From the NCBI RefSeq assembly GCF_030646155.1, contig NZ_JAUTDN010000004.1, positions 1-64,000 on the forward strand: a DNA stretch of 64,000 nucleotides, read 5' to 3'. The notes beneath the pieces were generated by a model. The model had not been told where the DNA came from, ran no database searches, and saw only the letters and a program-made list of their open reading frames with translations. The stretch is from Conexibacter sp. CPCC 205762. GTDB lineage: Bacteria; Actinomycetota; Thermoleophilia; Solirubrobacterales; Solirubrobacteraceae. The translations under genes and the position numbers were made by a program. Positions 44,229-52,725 of this stretch are shown here, piece after piece. Positions within the stretch are counted from its first letter, which is position 1. Each line of letters starts with the position of its first letter.

Positions 44229-45278
44229 TCAGGCTGCGGAGGTGACCTTGCGCAGGTGGCGCGGAGAGCCCGGATCGAGGCCCTTCGCATGCGCAAGCGC
44301 GACCGCGAACAACTGGCCCGGCAGGACCGACAGCAGCGGCGCCAGGAAGGCGTCCGGGACCGGCGGCACGGGCAGCAGGTGGTCGGCTCCCTCCAGCTCG
44401 TCGGCGGCCGGGCCGGAGGCGACGACCGGCGCACCGGCCGCACGTGCGCGGGCGGCCGCCTCGCGCACCGCCGGCAGCGTCCCGTCGCGGGCCGCGACGA
44501 GCCAGACCGGCAGCGTCGCGTCGAGCGCGGCGACCGGCCCGTGGGCCATCGCCGTCGCCGACATCGCCTTCGCGCCGACGTAGCAGACCTCGGTCAGCTT
44601 CAGCGCGATCTCGTAGGCGGTCGCCAGCTCCAGGCCGCGCGCCGACAGGTACATCCGCTGCGCCGGCGCGAGCGCCGCCGCGACCGGCTCGACCTGTGCG
44701 TCGAGCCGCGGCAGCAGCGCCTCGGCGACGCCCGCGACGCCGGCCAGCCCGTCGGCGACGGCGGCGCCGCGGCCGGCGACGTGGCCGGCCAGCAGCGCGA
44801 ACAGCGCGAGCGTGCCGGTGTAGGTCTTCGTCGCCGCGATCGAGCGCTCGACGCCGGCGCCGATCGCCAGCACGTGGTCGGCCGCGGCGGCGAGCGAGGA
44901 GTCGGCGCCGTTGGTGATCGCGAGCGTCGTCGCGCCGTCGGCGCGCGCCGCTCTCAGCCAGGCGACGACGTCGGGCGTCTCGCCCGACTGCGATATGCCG
45001 ATCGCCAGCTCGCCCGGCCGCGCCGCCGGCAGGCCGTAGTAGAGCGGCAGCGAGATCGAGTCGCGCACGACCGTCCAGCCGCAGACGATCCGCAGCACGT
45101 AGCTGGCGTAGATCGCGGCGTGGTCGGAGGTGCCGTGGCCGGCGATCCGCACCAGCGTCGGCGGCGGCGCGGTCAGCGCCGCCGCCGTCGCGGCGATCTC
45201 CTCCTCACGCGCGAGCAGGTCGCGCCAGACCTGCGGCTGCTGCGCGATCTCGGCGCGCAGGACCTCGGCGGGGCTCAC
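44229..45278 (-). CDS. SIS-domain protein, GlmS-C/NagB-II-like aminosugar isomerase or deaminase
   Basis: The 349-residue protein has two SIS folds: VRIAGHGTSDHAAIYASYVL, ISQSGETPDVV and VERSIAATKTYTGTL in the first, YLSARGLELATAYEIALKLTEVCYVGAKAMSATAMAHGP in the second, as read in pieces. It resembles the isomerase half of glucosamine-6-phosphate synthase without the glutaminase half, as in NagB-II/GlmD deaminases. The end A-K-G-L-D-P-G-S-P-R-H-L-R-K-V-T is family-typical. The GTG start overlaps the ATPase stop. It is the last gene of the operon and probably makes a keto-hexose phosphate plus ammonia. Confidence 0.8.
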   Translation of the reverse strand: MSPAEVLRAEIAQQPQVWRDLLAREEEIAATAAALTAPPPTLVRIAGHGTSDHAAIYASYVLRIVCGWTVVRDSISLPLYYGLPAARPGELAIGISQSGETPDVVAWLRAARADGATTLAITNGADSSLAAAADHVLAIGAGVERSIAATKTYTGTLALFALLAGHVAGRGAAVADGLAGVAGVAEALLPRLDAQVEPVAAALAPAQRMYLSARGLELATAYEIALKLTEVCYVGAKAMSATAMAHGPVAALDATLPVWLVAARDGTLPAVREAAARARAAGAPVVASGPAADELEGADHLLPVPPVPDAFLAPLLSVLPGQLFAVALAHAKGLDPGSPRHLRKVTSAA

Positions 45279-46372
45279 GGTCTGATCGCCTTGCCCGAGT
45301 CGACGTCGAAGAAGCGCAGCCCGCGCGGCGCCAGCCCGAAGCTGAACGGGTCGCCGGGCAGCAGCGTCGCGCGGCCGGTGTGGTGGACGACGACCTGCGA
45401 GGGCTCCTCGCCGGCGCCGTCGACGTTCACGCCGACGAACGTCTCGCGGCCGAGCGCCTCGACCCACGCGACCTCGCCGTGGACCGGCCCGGCGAAGCCG
45501 TTGCGGCCGTCCTCGGTCGCCGCCGCGCACTCCGGCCGCACGCCGACGACGACCTCCGCCGGCAGCCCGGCGACGCCCGGCAGCAGCACGTCGATCGCGC
45601 CGCAGCGCAGCCGCGTGCCGTCTCCCTCGGCCTGCGCCGCGGCGGTGAAGAAGCTCATCGCGGGCGAGCCGATGAAGCCGCCGACGAAGACGTTGGCGGG
45701 ATGCTCGTACAGCTCCTCGGGCGTGCCGACCTGCTCCAGCACGCCCTCGTTCATGACCGCGATGCGGTCGCCCATCGTCATCGCCTCGACCTGGTCGTGG
45801 GTGACGTAGACGGTCGTCGTGCCGACCTCCTGCTGCAGCCGCTTGATCTCGCCGCGCGTGCGCGTGCGCAGCTTCGCGTCGAGGTTCGACAGCGGCTCGT
45901 CCATCAGGAAGACCTGCGGGTCGCGCACGAGCGCGCGGCCGAGCGCGACGCGCTGCGCCTGGCCGCCCGACAGCTGACTCGGCTTGCGCTCGAGGTAGCG
46001 CTCGATGTCGAGCGAGGCGGCCGCCTTGCGGACGCGCCCGTCGATCTCGTTCTTCGGCGTCTTGCGCCGCTTGAGCCCGAACGCGAGGTTGTCGTAGACC
46101 GTCATCTGCGGATAGAGCGCGTAGTCCTGGAAGACCATCGCGATGTCGCGCTCGCCGGGCGCGACCTGGTTGACGACGCGGTCGCCGATCCGCACCTCGC
46201 CGGCGCTGATCGACTCCAGCCCCGCGAGCATCCGCAGCGCGGTCGTCTTGCCGGAGCCGGAGGGGCCGACGAGGACCATGAACTCGCCGTCGGCGATGTC
46301 GAGCGAGAGGCTGCTGACGGCGACGACGCCGTCGTAGCGCTTCTGCACGTCGGTGAATCTGACAGCTGACAT
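45275..46372 (-). CDS. ABC transporter ATP-binding protein (MsmX/UgpC type)
   Basis: The 365-residue ATPase has Walker A GPSGSGKTT at 36-44, VFQDYALYP, the signature LSGGQAQR, FLMDEPLSNLD and the switch His in YVTHDQ. A C-terminal regulatory domain contains VVGVRPECA. It is close kin to the ATPase of the first sugar island. It serves the two permeases encoded directly upstream, with a gap of 4 bases to the nearer one. Confidence 0.9.
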   Translation of the reverse strand: MSAVRFTDVQKRYDGVVAVSSLSLDIADGEFMVLVGPSGSGKTTALRMLAGLESISAGEVRIGDRVVNQVAPGERDIAMVFQDYALYPQMTVYDNLAFGLKRRKTPKNEIDGRVRKAAASLDIERYLERKPSQLSGGQAQRVALGRALVRDPQVFLMDEPLSNLDAKLRTRTRGEIKRLQQEVGTTTVYVTHDQVEAMTMGDRIAVMNEGVLEQVGTPEELYEHPANVFVGGFIGSPAMSFFTAAAQAEGDGTRLRCGAIDVLLPGVAGLPAEVVVGVRPECAAATEDGRNGFAGPVHGEVAWVEALGRETFVGVNVDGAGEEPSQVVVHHTGRATLLPGDPFSFGLAPRGLRFFDVDSGKAIRP

Positions 46373-46376
46373 TTCC

Positions 46377-47195
46377 CTATCCCTTGACGGCGCCGGAGAC
46401 CATGCCCCGGATGAAGTGGCGCTGGAGGAAGACGTAGAGGACGACGACCGGGGTCGCCACGATCACGGCGCCTGCCGCCAGCAGCGACAGGTCCGAGGAG
46501 TTGCGGCCCTGGAAGAAGGAGAGGCCCAGCGGCGCCGTCCGCAGGCCCTCGTCACTGACCATCACGAGCGCCAGCAGGAACTCGTTCCAGGTCCACATGA
46601 ACAGCAGCAGGCACATCGTCAGGACGGCCGGCTTGGCGAGCGGCAGCAGCACGCGCCACAGCGTCAGCCAGCTCGACGCGCCGTCGATCCGCGCGGCCTC
46701 CACGAGCGAGCGCGGCACGGCGCGGAAGAAGGTCCGCATCCAGAAGGTGCCGAACGCGACCGAGGTGCCGATCTGGGGCAGGATCAGCGCCCAGTAGGTG
46801 TTCGTCAGGCTGAGGTCGCGGAAGTCGTAGTAGAGCGGGACGACGATCGCCTCGGTCGGCACCATCAGGCCGAGCAGGATCACGTAGAAGAGCGTGTCCG
46901 AGCCGCGGAAGCGCATCAGCCCGAAGGCGTATCCGGCCATGATCGAGAGCAGCGACGAGACGCTCACGACGACCGCCGCCACGATCACCGACGACTTCAG
47001 GTAGGAGCCGAAGTTGCCCTGGTCCCAGGCGTCGGCGAAGTTGCCGGGGTGGATCCCGTCGAAGTGGCCGAAGCCGGCGCCGCCGCCCGGGTCCTGCAGC
47101 GCGGTGAAGACGATCCCGACGATCGGCAGCAGCGCGATCAGCGAGAAGATGCCGAGGATCGTGTACGTCGTCGCCTGTTCGCGGCGGCTGGTCAT
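46377..47195 (-). CDS. Carbohydrate ABC transporter permease (MalG-like)
   Basis: The 272-residue protein has about six transmembrane helices and the EAA loop VEAARIDGASSWLTLWRVLLP. It has a very short N-terminal tail (MTSRREQATT). The ATG overlaps the upstream permease stop. It is one half of the CUT1 channel. Confidence 0.88.
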   Translation of the reverse strand: MTSRREQATTYTILGIFSLIALLPIVGIVFTALQDPGGGAGFGHFDGIHPGNFADAWDQGNFGSYLKSSVIVAAVVVSVSSLLSIMAGYAFGLMRFRGSDTLFYVILLGLMVPTEAIVVPLYYDFRDLSLTNTYWALILPQIGTSVAFGTFWMRTFFRAVPRSLVEAARIDGASSWLTLWRVLLPLAKPAVLTMCLLLFMWTWNEFLLALVMVSDEGLRTAPLGLSFFQGRNSSDLSLLAAGAVIVATPVVVLYVFLQRHFIRGMVSGAVKG

Positions 47196-48097
47196 CTGGC
47201 ACCTCGGTCGGCGAAGCGGTTGATGCAGAACGTGATCACGAAGATGATCGCGACGAGCGTGATCCCGATCGACGAGGCCGAGCCGACCTTGCCGGTCAGG
47301 AACGCGCGGTCGTAGACCTGGAAGGCGGGGACCGAAGTGGAGTCGCCCGGCCCGCCCTTCGTCGTGATGTAGATGAGGTCGAAGTTGCGCAGCGCGGCGA
47401 TCGTCGTCAGCGTCAGCGCGACGGCGATCTCACCCCGCAGCGCGGGCAGCGTGACGGCGAAGAACTCGTGGATCGCGCTGGCGCCGTCGACGCGCGCGGC
47501 GTCGTAGAGCGAGCGCGGGATCTTCTGCACGCCGGCCGTCAGCAGCACCATCGCGAGGCCGTACCAGACCCAGGTGCCGACGAGGCCGACGGCCGGCAGC
47601 GCGACGTCGAAGTCGCCCAGCCACGACTTCGCCAGCCCGCCGAGCCCGATCGCGCGCAGCGTCTCGTTCAGCGGGCCGTTGCCGGGGTCGTAGATCATCC
47701 GCCACATCACCGCGACGACGACCATCGCGACGACCTGCGGCAGGAACAGCACGACGCGGAAGAAGGTGAAGCCGCGCACCTGCACGCGCGCGACCGCGCC
47801 CGCCAAGAGCAGGCCGATCAGCACGGGCAGGACCGCGTAGAAGACGATCAGGACCAGCGCGTGCACGAACGACGAGCGCAGCTGCTCGTCGGACAGCACG
47901 TCGCCGTAGTTGGCGAAGCCGACCCATCTGCCCGCCGTCACCCCGTCCCACTCGAACAGCGACAGCCAGAAGCTGTGTCCGAGCGGGGCGAGGACGAACA
48001 GGGCGAACAGCACGAAGGCCGGCGCCAGGTAGAGGTAGCCGATGCGCCGCGGCTCACCGGGCGAGCGGTCGACGACCTTGGTGAGCCGCGGCGCCAT
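47192..48097 (-). CDS. Carbohydrate ABC transporter permease (MalF-like)
   Basis: The 301-residue protein has about six transmembrane helices from YLYLAPAFVLFALFVLAPL onward and the loop YDAARVDGASAIHEFFAVTLP. It starts 3 bases after the binding-protein stop. It is the other half of the second importer. Confidence 0.88.
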   Translation of the reverse strand: MAPRLTKVVDRSPGEPRRIGYLYLAPAFVLFALFVLAPLGHSFWLSLFEWDGVTAGRWVGFANYGDVLSDEQLRSSFVHALVLIVFYAVLPVLIGLLLAGAVARVQVRGFTFFRVVLFLPQVVAMVVVAVMWRMIYDPGNGPLNETLRAIGLGGLAKSWLGDFDVALPAVGLVGTWVWYGLAMVLLTAGVQKIPRSLYDAARVDGASAIHEFFAVTLPALRGEIAVALTLTTIAALRNFDLIYITTKGGPGDSTSVPAFQVYDRAFLTGKVGSASSIGITLVAIIFVITFCINRFADRGAR

Positions 48098-48100
48098 CGA

Positions 48101-49450
48101 TCAGCCGGCCTTGGAGGCGTCGACCTTCTGCTGGACGCCGGTCGTGAACTGCTCCGGCGACTGCTTGCCGGCGAGCATCTCCTGGATCGCGCCGCCGAGG
48201 TCGTCGCCGAACGTCGGCGTCGTGTAGTCGAGGTACGGGATCAGGCCGTCGGCCTCGCCGAGCGCTCTCCAGGCCTCCGCGACCTCGGTCGGCAGCCCGG
48301 GGGTGGCGGCCGGCGTCGGCAGCTTCATCGCGGCGAGGTTGTCGGTCTCCGTCAGCACTCTGGCGGCGTTCTCGTCGGTCAGGAAGTCGATGTAGGCGGC
48401 CGCCACGTCGGGGTTCTTCGACTTCGACGTGACCGTGAACGGCAGCGACTCGCCGCCGAGCGCGACCGGCTCGCCGCCGGCCTCTCTGCCCGGCATGACC
48501 ATGAAGCCGACGTCGTCGCCCATCTGTCTGGCGAGGTCGGCGACCAGCCACGTGCCGGCGATCAGGAAGCGGCCTCTGCCCTTCGCGAACTGCTGCCAGG
48601 CGGGGTCGTAGCCGACGCCGTTGAAGTCAGGCGTGAAGTAGCCCTTTCTGGCCCACTCCTGGATCTTCGCGGCGCCGTCGGTGAAGCCGGCGCTGTCGAA
48701 TCTCGCGCCGTCCTTCTGGAAGGTGAAGTCACGCACCTCCTGTTTGTCGGCGACCTGGCCGAGCACGGTCTCGTACTCGTGGATGCCAGGCCACTTGTCG
48801 AGGTTGCCGAACTGGATCGGGACCTCGCCCGCGCTCTTGGCCTCCTCCAGCTGCGCCTCGAACTCGTCGAGCGTTCTCGGCAGCTCTCTGACGAGTCTCT
48901 TGTTGTAGAAGACGCCGACGATCTCGCCCATCTGCGAGAGGCCGTACAGCTCGCCCGTGCCGAAGGTGGTGCCGTCCGGCTCGAAGCGGTTGAGGTCGAT
49001 CAGCAGGCTCGGGTAGCGCGACTCCCAGTCATAGACTCTGGCGTAGTCGTCCATCGGCCGCAGCAGTCTCGCTCTGACCAGCTGGCCCATCACGCCGAGG
49101 CCCTGGTTGGCCTCGACGACGTCAGGCGCGTCGGGGCCGGAGACCGCCAGCTTCAGCGTCGTGTTGAGGTCGTCGAACGACTTCGCGACGCGTCTGATCT
49201 TGACGTTCGGGTACTTCGCCATGAACTGCTTGTTCAGCTCTCTGATCTGTGCCGCCTGGCCGCCGCGGACCTCCTGGTCCCAGACGGTCAGCGTCACGTC
49301 ACCCGCGGCCGCGACGTCCGGCGCTCTCGACGCCGTCGTCGCCGGGGTGGTGGAGCCGCTGTCGCTGCTCTCGCCCGGCGTGCCGCAGCCGACCGCCAGC
49401 GTCGCGACGCCGACGACGGCCAGTGAGCCCAGCCATCTCGCTGCCTTCAT
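48101..49450 (-). CDS. Extracellular sugar-binding lipoprotein of ABC importer 2
   Basis: The 449-residue CUT1 solute-binding protein has a lipobox (A-V-G-C, Cys22), a Ser/Thr-rich linker, then LTVWDQEVRGGQ and the usual pattern with PDVVEANQGLG and VGFMVMPG. Many of its Arg codons are AGA, as in the first binding protein. Its ATG overlaps the kinase stop (ATGA). The ligand is unknown, but the GH4 and SIS partners suggest a beta-linked, possibly amino, disaccharide. Confidence 0.88.
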   Translation of the reverse strand: MKAARWLGSLAVVGVATLAVGCGTPGESSDSGSTTPATTASRAPDVAAAGDVTLTVWDQEVRGGQAAQIRELNKQFMAKYPNVKIRRVAKSFDDLNTTLKLAVSGPDAPDVVEANQGLGVMGQLVRARLLRPMDDYARVYDWESRYPSLLIDLNRFEPDGTTFGTGELYGLSQMGEIVGVFYNKRLVRELPRTLDEFEAQLEEAKSAGEVPIQFGNLDKWPGIHEYETVLGQVADKQEVRDFTFQKDGARFDSAGFTDGAAKIQEWARKGYFTPDFNGVGYDPAWQQFAKGRGRFLIAGTWLVADLARQMGDDVGFMVMPGREAGGEPVALGGESLPFTVTSKSKNPDVAAAYIDFLTDENAARVLTETDNLAAMKLPTPAATPGLPTEVAEAWRALGEADGLIPYLDYTTPTFGDDLGGAIQEMLAGKQSPEQFTTGVQQKVDASKAG

Positions 49451-50373
49451 TGCGATCCTCCCAGGATCTCCGTGGACGCATCGGGCGGCAACGCCAGCCC
49501 GCGCTTCGTGCCCGCGCGTGCGAGCGTGGGGAACGTCTGCGCGCCGGCCACCGCAGTGGGGACGCGCACTGACAGGGCCGCCGCGAGGCAGGCCCACTGC
49601 AGTCGCTGCGCGGGATCGGCCCCGCGCAGCTCCGACCAGATGTAGGTCGCGGTGAAGAGGTCGCCCGCGCCGGTCGTGTCGACCGCCTCGACGGCGACGC
49701 CGTCGGCGGTGATCAGCGTCTCGCCCTCGACGGCGAGCGCGCCGTCGGCGCCGAGCGTCACGACGACGCGGGGAATGCTTCTGGCGAGCGTGCGAGCGGC
49801 GACGACGGGGTTGCTCGCGCCGGCCAGCAGCGACGCCTCGCGCGCGTTGACGATCAGCGCGCGGGCGCTCGTGAGCGCCGCGGGCAGGTCGCCGCTGGCG
49901 GCCTTGGGCGCGAGCGCACGGGCATCGGCGTCACCGAGCGTGACGTAGAGCGGGACGCCGGGCGGGGCGCAGCGCAGCCGCGTGCCGCCGAGCACGACCG
50001 CCTGCGGGGCGAACGCGGCGATGTCGGCGGGCTCCAGCGGCTCGTCCGGCTGGAAGGTCGCCATCGCCCGCTCGCCGCCCCACGGCAGCACCGCCGTCAC
50101 CGGCGTGCGCTCGACCGTGCGCTCGCTGAAGGCGACGCCCTCGGCGCGCAGCGCGGCGCGCAGCAGGTCGCCCTCGGCGTCAGCGCCGAGCGGCGTCGCG
50201 AGGGCCGTCTTCAGCCCCAGGCGCGCGGCGCCGATCGCGACCGTCGCGCCGCCGCCGGGGGTGCGCAGCAGGTCGTCGGCATGCCGCTCCTCGCCCGGAC
50301 CGGGCAGGCCGTCGAGGCCCGCGAAGGTCAGGTCGAGGAAGGCGGGATCGCCGCAGACGAGCTCGACGCTCAC
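49447..50373 (-). CDS. PfkB-family sugar kinase
   Basis: The 308-residue ribokinase-fold protein has TPGGGATVAIGAARLG as the N-terminal sugar-binding signature and the catalytic D-T-T-G-A-G-D-L-F near residue 240. The C-terminal 40 residues lengthen the family norm slightly. The GTG start overlaps the GH4 stop. It probably phosphorylates the monosaccharide freed by the GH4 enzyme before the SIS protein acts. Confidence 0.8.
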   Translation of the reverse strand: MSVELVCGDPAFLDLTFAGLDGLPGPGEERHADDLLRTPGGGATVAIGAARLGLKTALATPLGADAEGDLLRAALRAEGVAFSERTVERTPVTAVLPWGGERAMATFQPDEPLEPADIAAFAPQAVVLGGTRLRCAPPGVPLYVTLGDADARALAPKAASGDLPAALTSARALIVNAREASLLAGASNPVVAARTLARSIPRVVVTLGADGALAVEGETLITADGVAVEAVDTTGAGDLFTATYIWSELRGADPAQRLQWACLAAALSVRVPTAVAGAQTFPTLARAGTKRGLALPPDASTEILGGSQ

Positions 50374-51719
50374 GCTCTGAACGCCTCCGCCAGGCCCGGG
50401 AGCCGCTCGCAGTAGCCGTCGAATATCTCGCGCGCCGTCGTCACCGAGGGGACGAGCGGGTGCAGCGCGAGCGCGCGGATCGCCTGTCTGCGCGAGCCGG
50501 AGAGGGCGGCGTCGATCGTCGTGCGCTCGACGTCCTTCATCGTCTCCACGAGCGCGCGCGCGTGCGGCTGCACCTCGCCGACCGCGATCGGCACCGGGCC
50601 GGTGCGGCCGACGACGCACGGCACCTCGACGACGGCGCGCTCGTCGAGGAACGGCAGCGCCGAGCGGTTGGCCGTGTTGAGGATCTGGACCGACTGCGAG
50701 TTGAGCGCGATCGCCTCCAGCACCGCCATCGCCTCGACCTCGTAGCCGCCGTTGTCGTCCTCGTCGTGGAGGTGGTCGTGCCCGTCGCCGGCGGCGCTGC
50801 GGGCCTCGGCCATGTAGGTCCGCTCGCGATCGTGGCGGGTCTGCCGCCACTGGTCCAGCGCCTGCGTCGGCGGCTGCTCGCCCTCGGCGTAGAAGGCGCT
50901 CTGCTGACGCAGCAGGAAGGTGCCGCGCGAATCCTCGCTCTCGCGGATCGCGTTGACCGTGTCGGCCGCGTAGTAGAAGTAGTAGAGGTACTCGTTCGGC
51001 ACCATCTCCAGCGAGCGCAGCCAGTCGCCGCCGAACAGGCGGCCCTCCTCGAAGGTGCTGAGGCGCTGGTCGCTCTCCAGCAGCTCCGGCAGCAGGTTGC
51101 GCTGGTGGTCGCGCACGCCCTGCAGCCAGCCGAGGTGGTTGAGGCCGAAGTAGTTGAACCAGAGGTCCTTCGGCTCGCGGTCGAGCGCGCGGGCGACGCG
51201 GCGCAGCAGGCCGGCGGGCGAGTCGCAGATGCCGATCGCGCGGTCGCCGAGCAGCTGCTGGACGGCCTCGGTGACCATGCCGGCGGGGTTGGTGAAGTTG
51301 ATCAGCCAGGCGTTCGGCGCGTGCTGCGCGATCGTTCTCGCCAGCTCCATCATCACCGGGATCGTCCGCAGCGCGAAGCAGAGGCCGCCGGGGCCGGTCG
51401 TCTCCTGGCCGAGCACGCCGAAGCCGAGCGGGACGCTCTCGTCGACGACGCGGCCCTCGAGCTGGCCGACGCGGATCGCGCACAGCACGAAGTCGGCGCC
51501 CTGGATCGCGTCGGTCAGGTCGGTCGTGGAGCGGAACGGCAGCTGCACGCCCTTCTCCAGCGCGAGCCCGGAGAGGACCGGCGCGATCCGGTCGAGCCGC
51601 TGCTGCTCGACGTCGTGCAGGACCAGCTCGTCGATCCCGAGCCGGTCGCGCAGGCCCAGCAGCGCGGTGTAGACCAGGGGCACCCGGAATCCCCCGCCGC
51701 CGACGATCGTGACTTTCAT
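50370..51719 (-). CDS. Glycoside hydrolase family 4, 6-phospho-beta-glucosidase-like
   Basis: The 449-residue NAD/Mn-dependent glycosidase shows I-V-G-G-G-G-F-R-V-P at the N-terminus, N-F-T-N-P-A-G, the metal ligands Cys in GICDSPAG and His in YFGLNHLGW. These are typical of the BglT/LicH branch acting on beta-linked (phospho)glucosides. No PTS is encoded nearby, so unphosphorylated or kinase-treated substrates are more likely. Near residue 325 a short His/Asp-rich segment (G-H-D-H-L-H-D-E-D-D) replaces the usual Gly-rich turn. It overlaps the DeoR stop by 4 bases. Confidence 0.85.
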   Translation of the reverse strand: MKVTIVGGGGFRVPLVYTALLGLRDRLGIDELVLHDVEQQRLDRIAPVLSGLALEKGVQLPFRSTTDLTDAIQGADFVLCAIRVGQLEGRVVDESVPLGFGVLGQETTGPGGLCFALRTIPVMMELARTIAQHAPNAWLINFTNPAGMVTEAVQQLLGDRAIGICDSPAGLLRRVARALDREPKDLWFNYFGLNHLGWLQGVRDHQRNLLPELLESDQRLSTFEEGRLFGGDWLRSLEMVPNEYLYYFYYAADTVNAIRESEDSRGTFLLRQQSAFYAEGEQPPTQALDQWRQTRHDRERTYMAEARSAAGDGHDHLHDEDDNGGYEVEAMAVLEAIALNSQSVQILNTANRSALPFLDERAVVEVPCVVGRTGPVPIAVGEVQPHARALVETMKDVERTTIDAALSGSRRQAIRALALHPLVPSVTTAREIFDGYCERLPGLAEAFRA

Positions 51720-52462
51720 GCGATGGTTACCTCGATTCCGGCGTCTTCGATGGCCGCGCGACTCGTTGCCGGGATGTCCGCGTCGGTGACGATGTGGTGG
51801 AGTGCGTCGGCGCCGCAGATGCGGACGGCGCCGTTCATCGAGAACTTCTCTGCGTCGGCCAGCAGCACGACCTCCGCGGCGGCGGCGATCATCGCCCGCT
51901 TGATCGGGACCTCGACCATCGTCGTGTCCCAGACCGAGAGGTCGGGGGCGATGCCGCTGGTGCCGATGAAGGCCATGTCGACGTTGAGCTGTCTGATCGA
52001 GTCCTCCGCCAGCACGCCGACCAGCGACAGGTAGTTGCGGCGGACGAGGCCGCCGGAGAGGATCAGCTCGACGTCGGGGTCGGCGCGCAGCTCGTCGTAG
52101 ACGGCGAGGCTGCTGGTGACGACGGTGACGTCGCGGCCGCGCAGGTGGCGCGCGACCATCAGCGTGGTGGTGCCGATGTCGATCATCACCGTCTGGCCGT
52201 CGCTGACGAGCGCGGCCGCGGCGGCGCCGATGCGCTGCTTGACGCCCTGCCCGCGCTGCGCGATCTCCTCGAACGGCCGCTCGGGGACGCTGTCGACGGC
52301 GCCGCCGTGGACGCGCTCGAGCTTTCTCTCGCGGGCGAGCGCGCGCAGGTCGCGGCGGACCGTCATCTCGGAGACGTCGAACTGCCGCGCAAGCTCGGAG
52401 ACGTGCGCGGTGCCGGCGCGGACGGCCTGCAGGATCGCCTGTCGACGCTGAGCGGGGACCAT
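51716..52462 (-). CDS. DeoR-family transcriptional regulator (paralogue B), first gene of sugar operon 2
   Basis: The 248-residue protein has the HTH QRRQAILQAVR ... VSELARQFDVSEMTVRRDLRAL and the DeoRC sensor with MIDIGTTTLMVARHL, FIGTSGIA and LLADAEKFS. The frame extends further upstream, but the family alignment starts at MVPAQRRQ, so ATG 52462 is chosen. It likely represses its own operon until a sugar phosphate binds. A close paralogue lies at 39315-40085. Confidence 0.87.
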   Translation of the reverse strand: MVPAQRRQAILQAVRAGTAHVSELARQFDVSEMTVRRDLRALARERKLERVHGGAVDSVPERPFEEIAQRGQGVKQRIGAAAAALVSDGQTVMIDIGTTTLMVARHLRGRDVTVVTSSLAVYDELRADPDVELILSGGLVRRNYLSLVGVLAEDSIRQLNVDMAFIGTSGIAPDLSVWDTTMVEVPIKRAMIAAAAEVVLLADAEKFSMNGAVRICGADALHHIVTDADIPATSRAAIEDAGIEVTIA

Positions 52463-52615
52463 CGTGCTCAGCGGCCCCGATGTGCGTTCTTGTGGTACGC
52501 GGACGCGCTCACCTGGCGCGGCGCCGCGCTCTGCGCGCAGCAGTATTCCGCCGTGACGGCGGGCGTTGTGCGACCTGCTCTCACGTGCTCTCCATCCCGC
52601 CGGGGGGACCGGCGC

Positions 52616-52686
52616 TCTCACAGCGAGCGACAAGCTATCACAGAATCAAACACACTCGTGTGCGAATTTGTTCCGGCCTGTGACAG
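52616..52686. promoter_or_regulatory. Motif cluster in the divergent deoR/lacI control region
   Basis: Three copies of a CTGTGA/TCACAG motif (TCTCACAG at 52616, ATCACAG at 52637, CTGTGACAG at 52678) surround a palindrome CACAC-TC-GTGTG (52651-52662). This lies between two divergent regulator genes and could bind the DeoR, LacI or Crp protein. Which one is unknown. Confidence 0.4.
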
Positions 52687-52725
52687 CGCGAAATGACGGC
52701 CGTCGGTGCGGTCGCGGAAGCGCCT

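Noticed and set aside
51716..52633. Upstream extension of the DeoR frame to 52633.
   Set aside because: The extra N-terminal residues are Arg/Pro-rich and lie in the control region; family members begin at the MVPAQRRQ equivalent.
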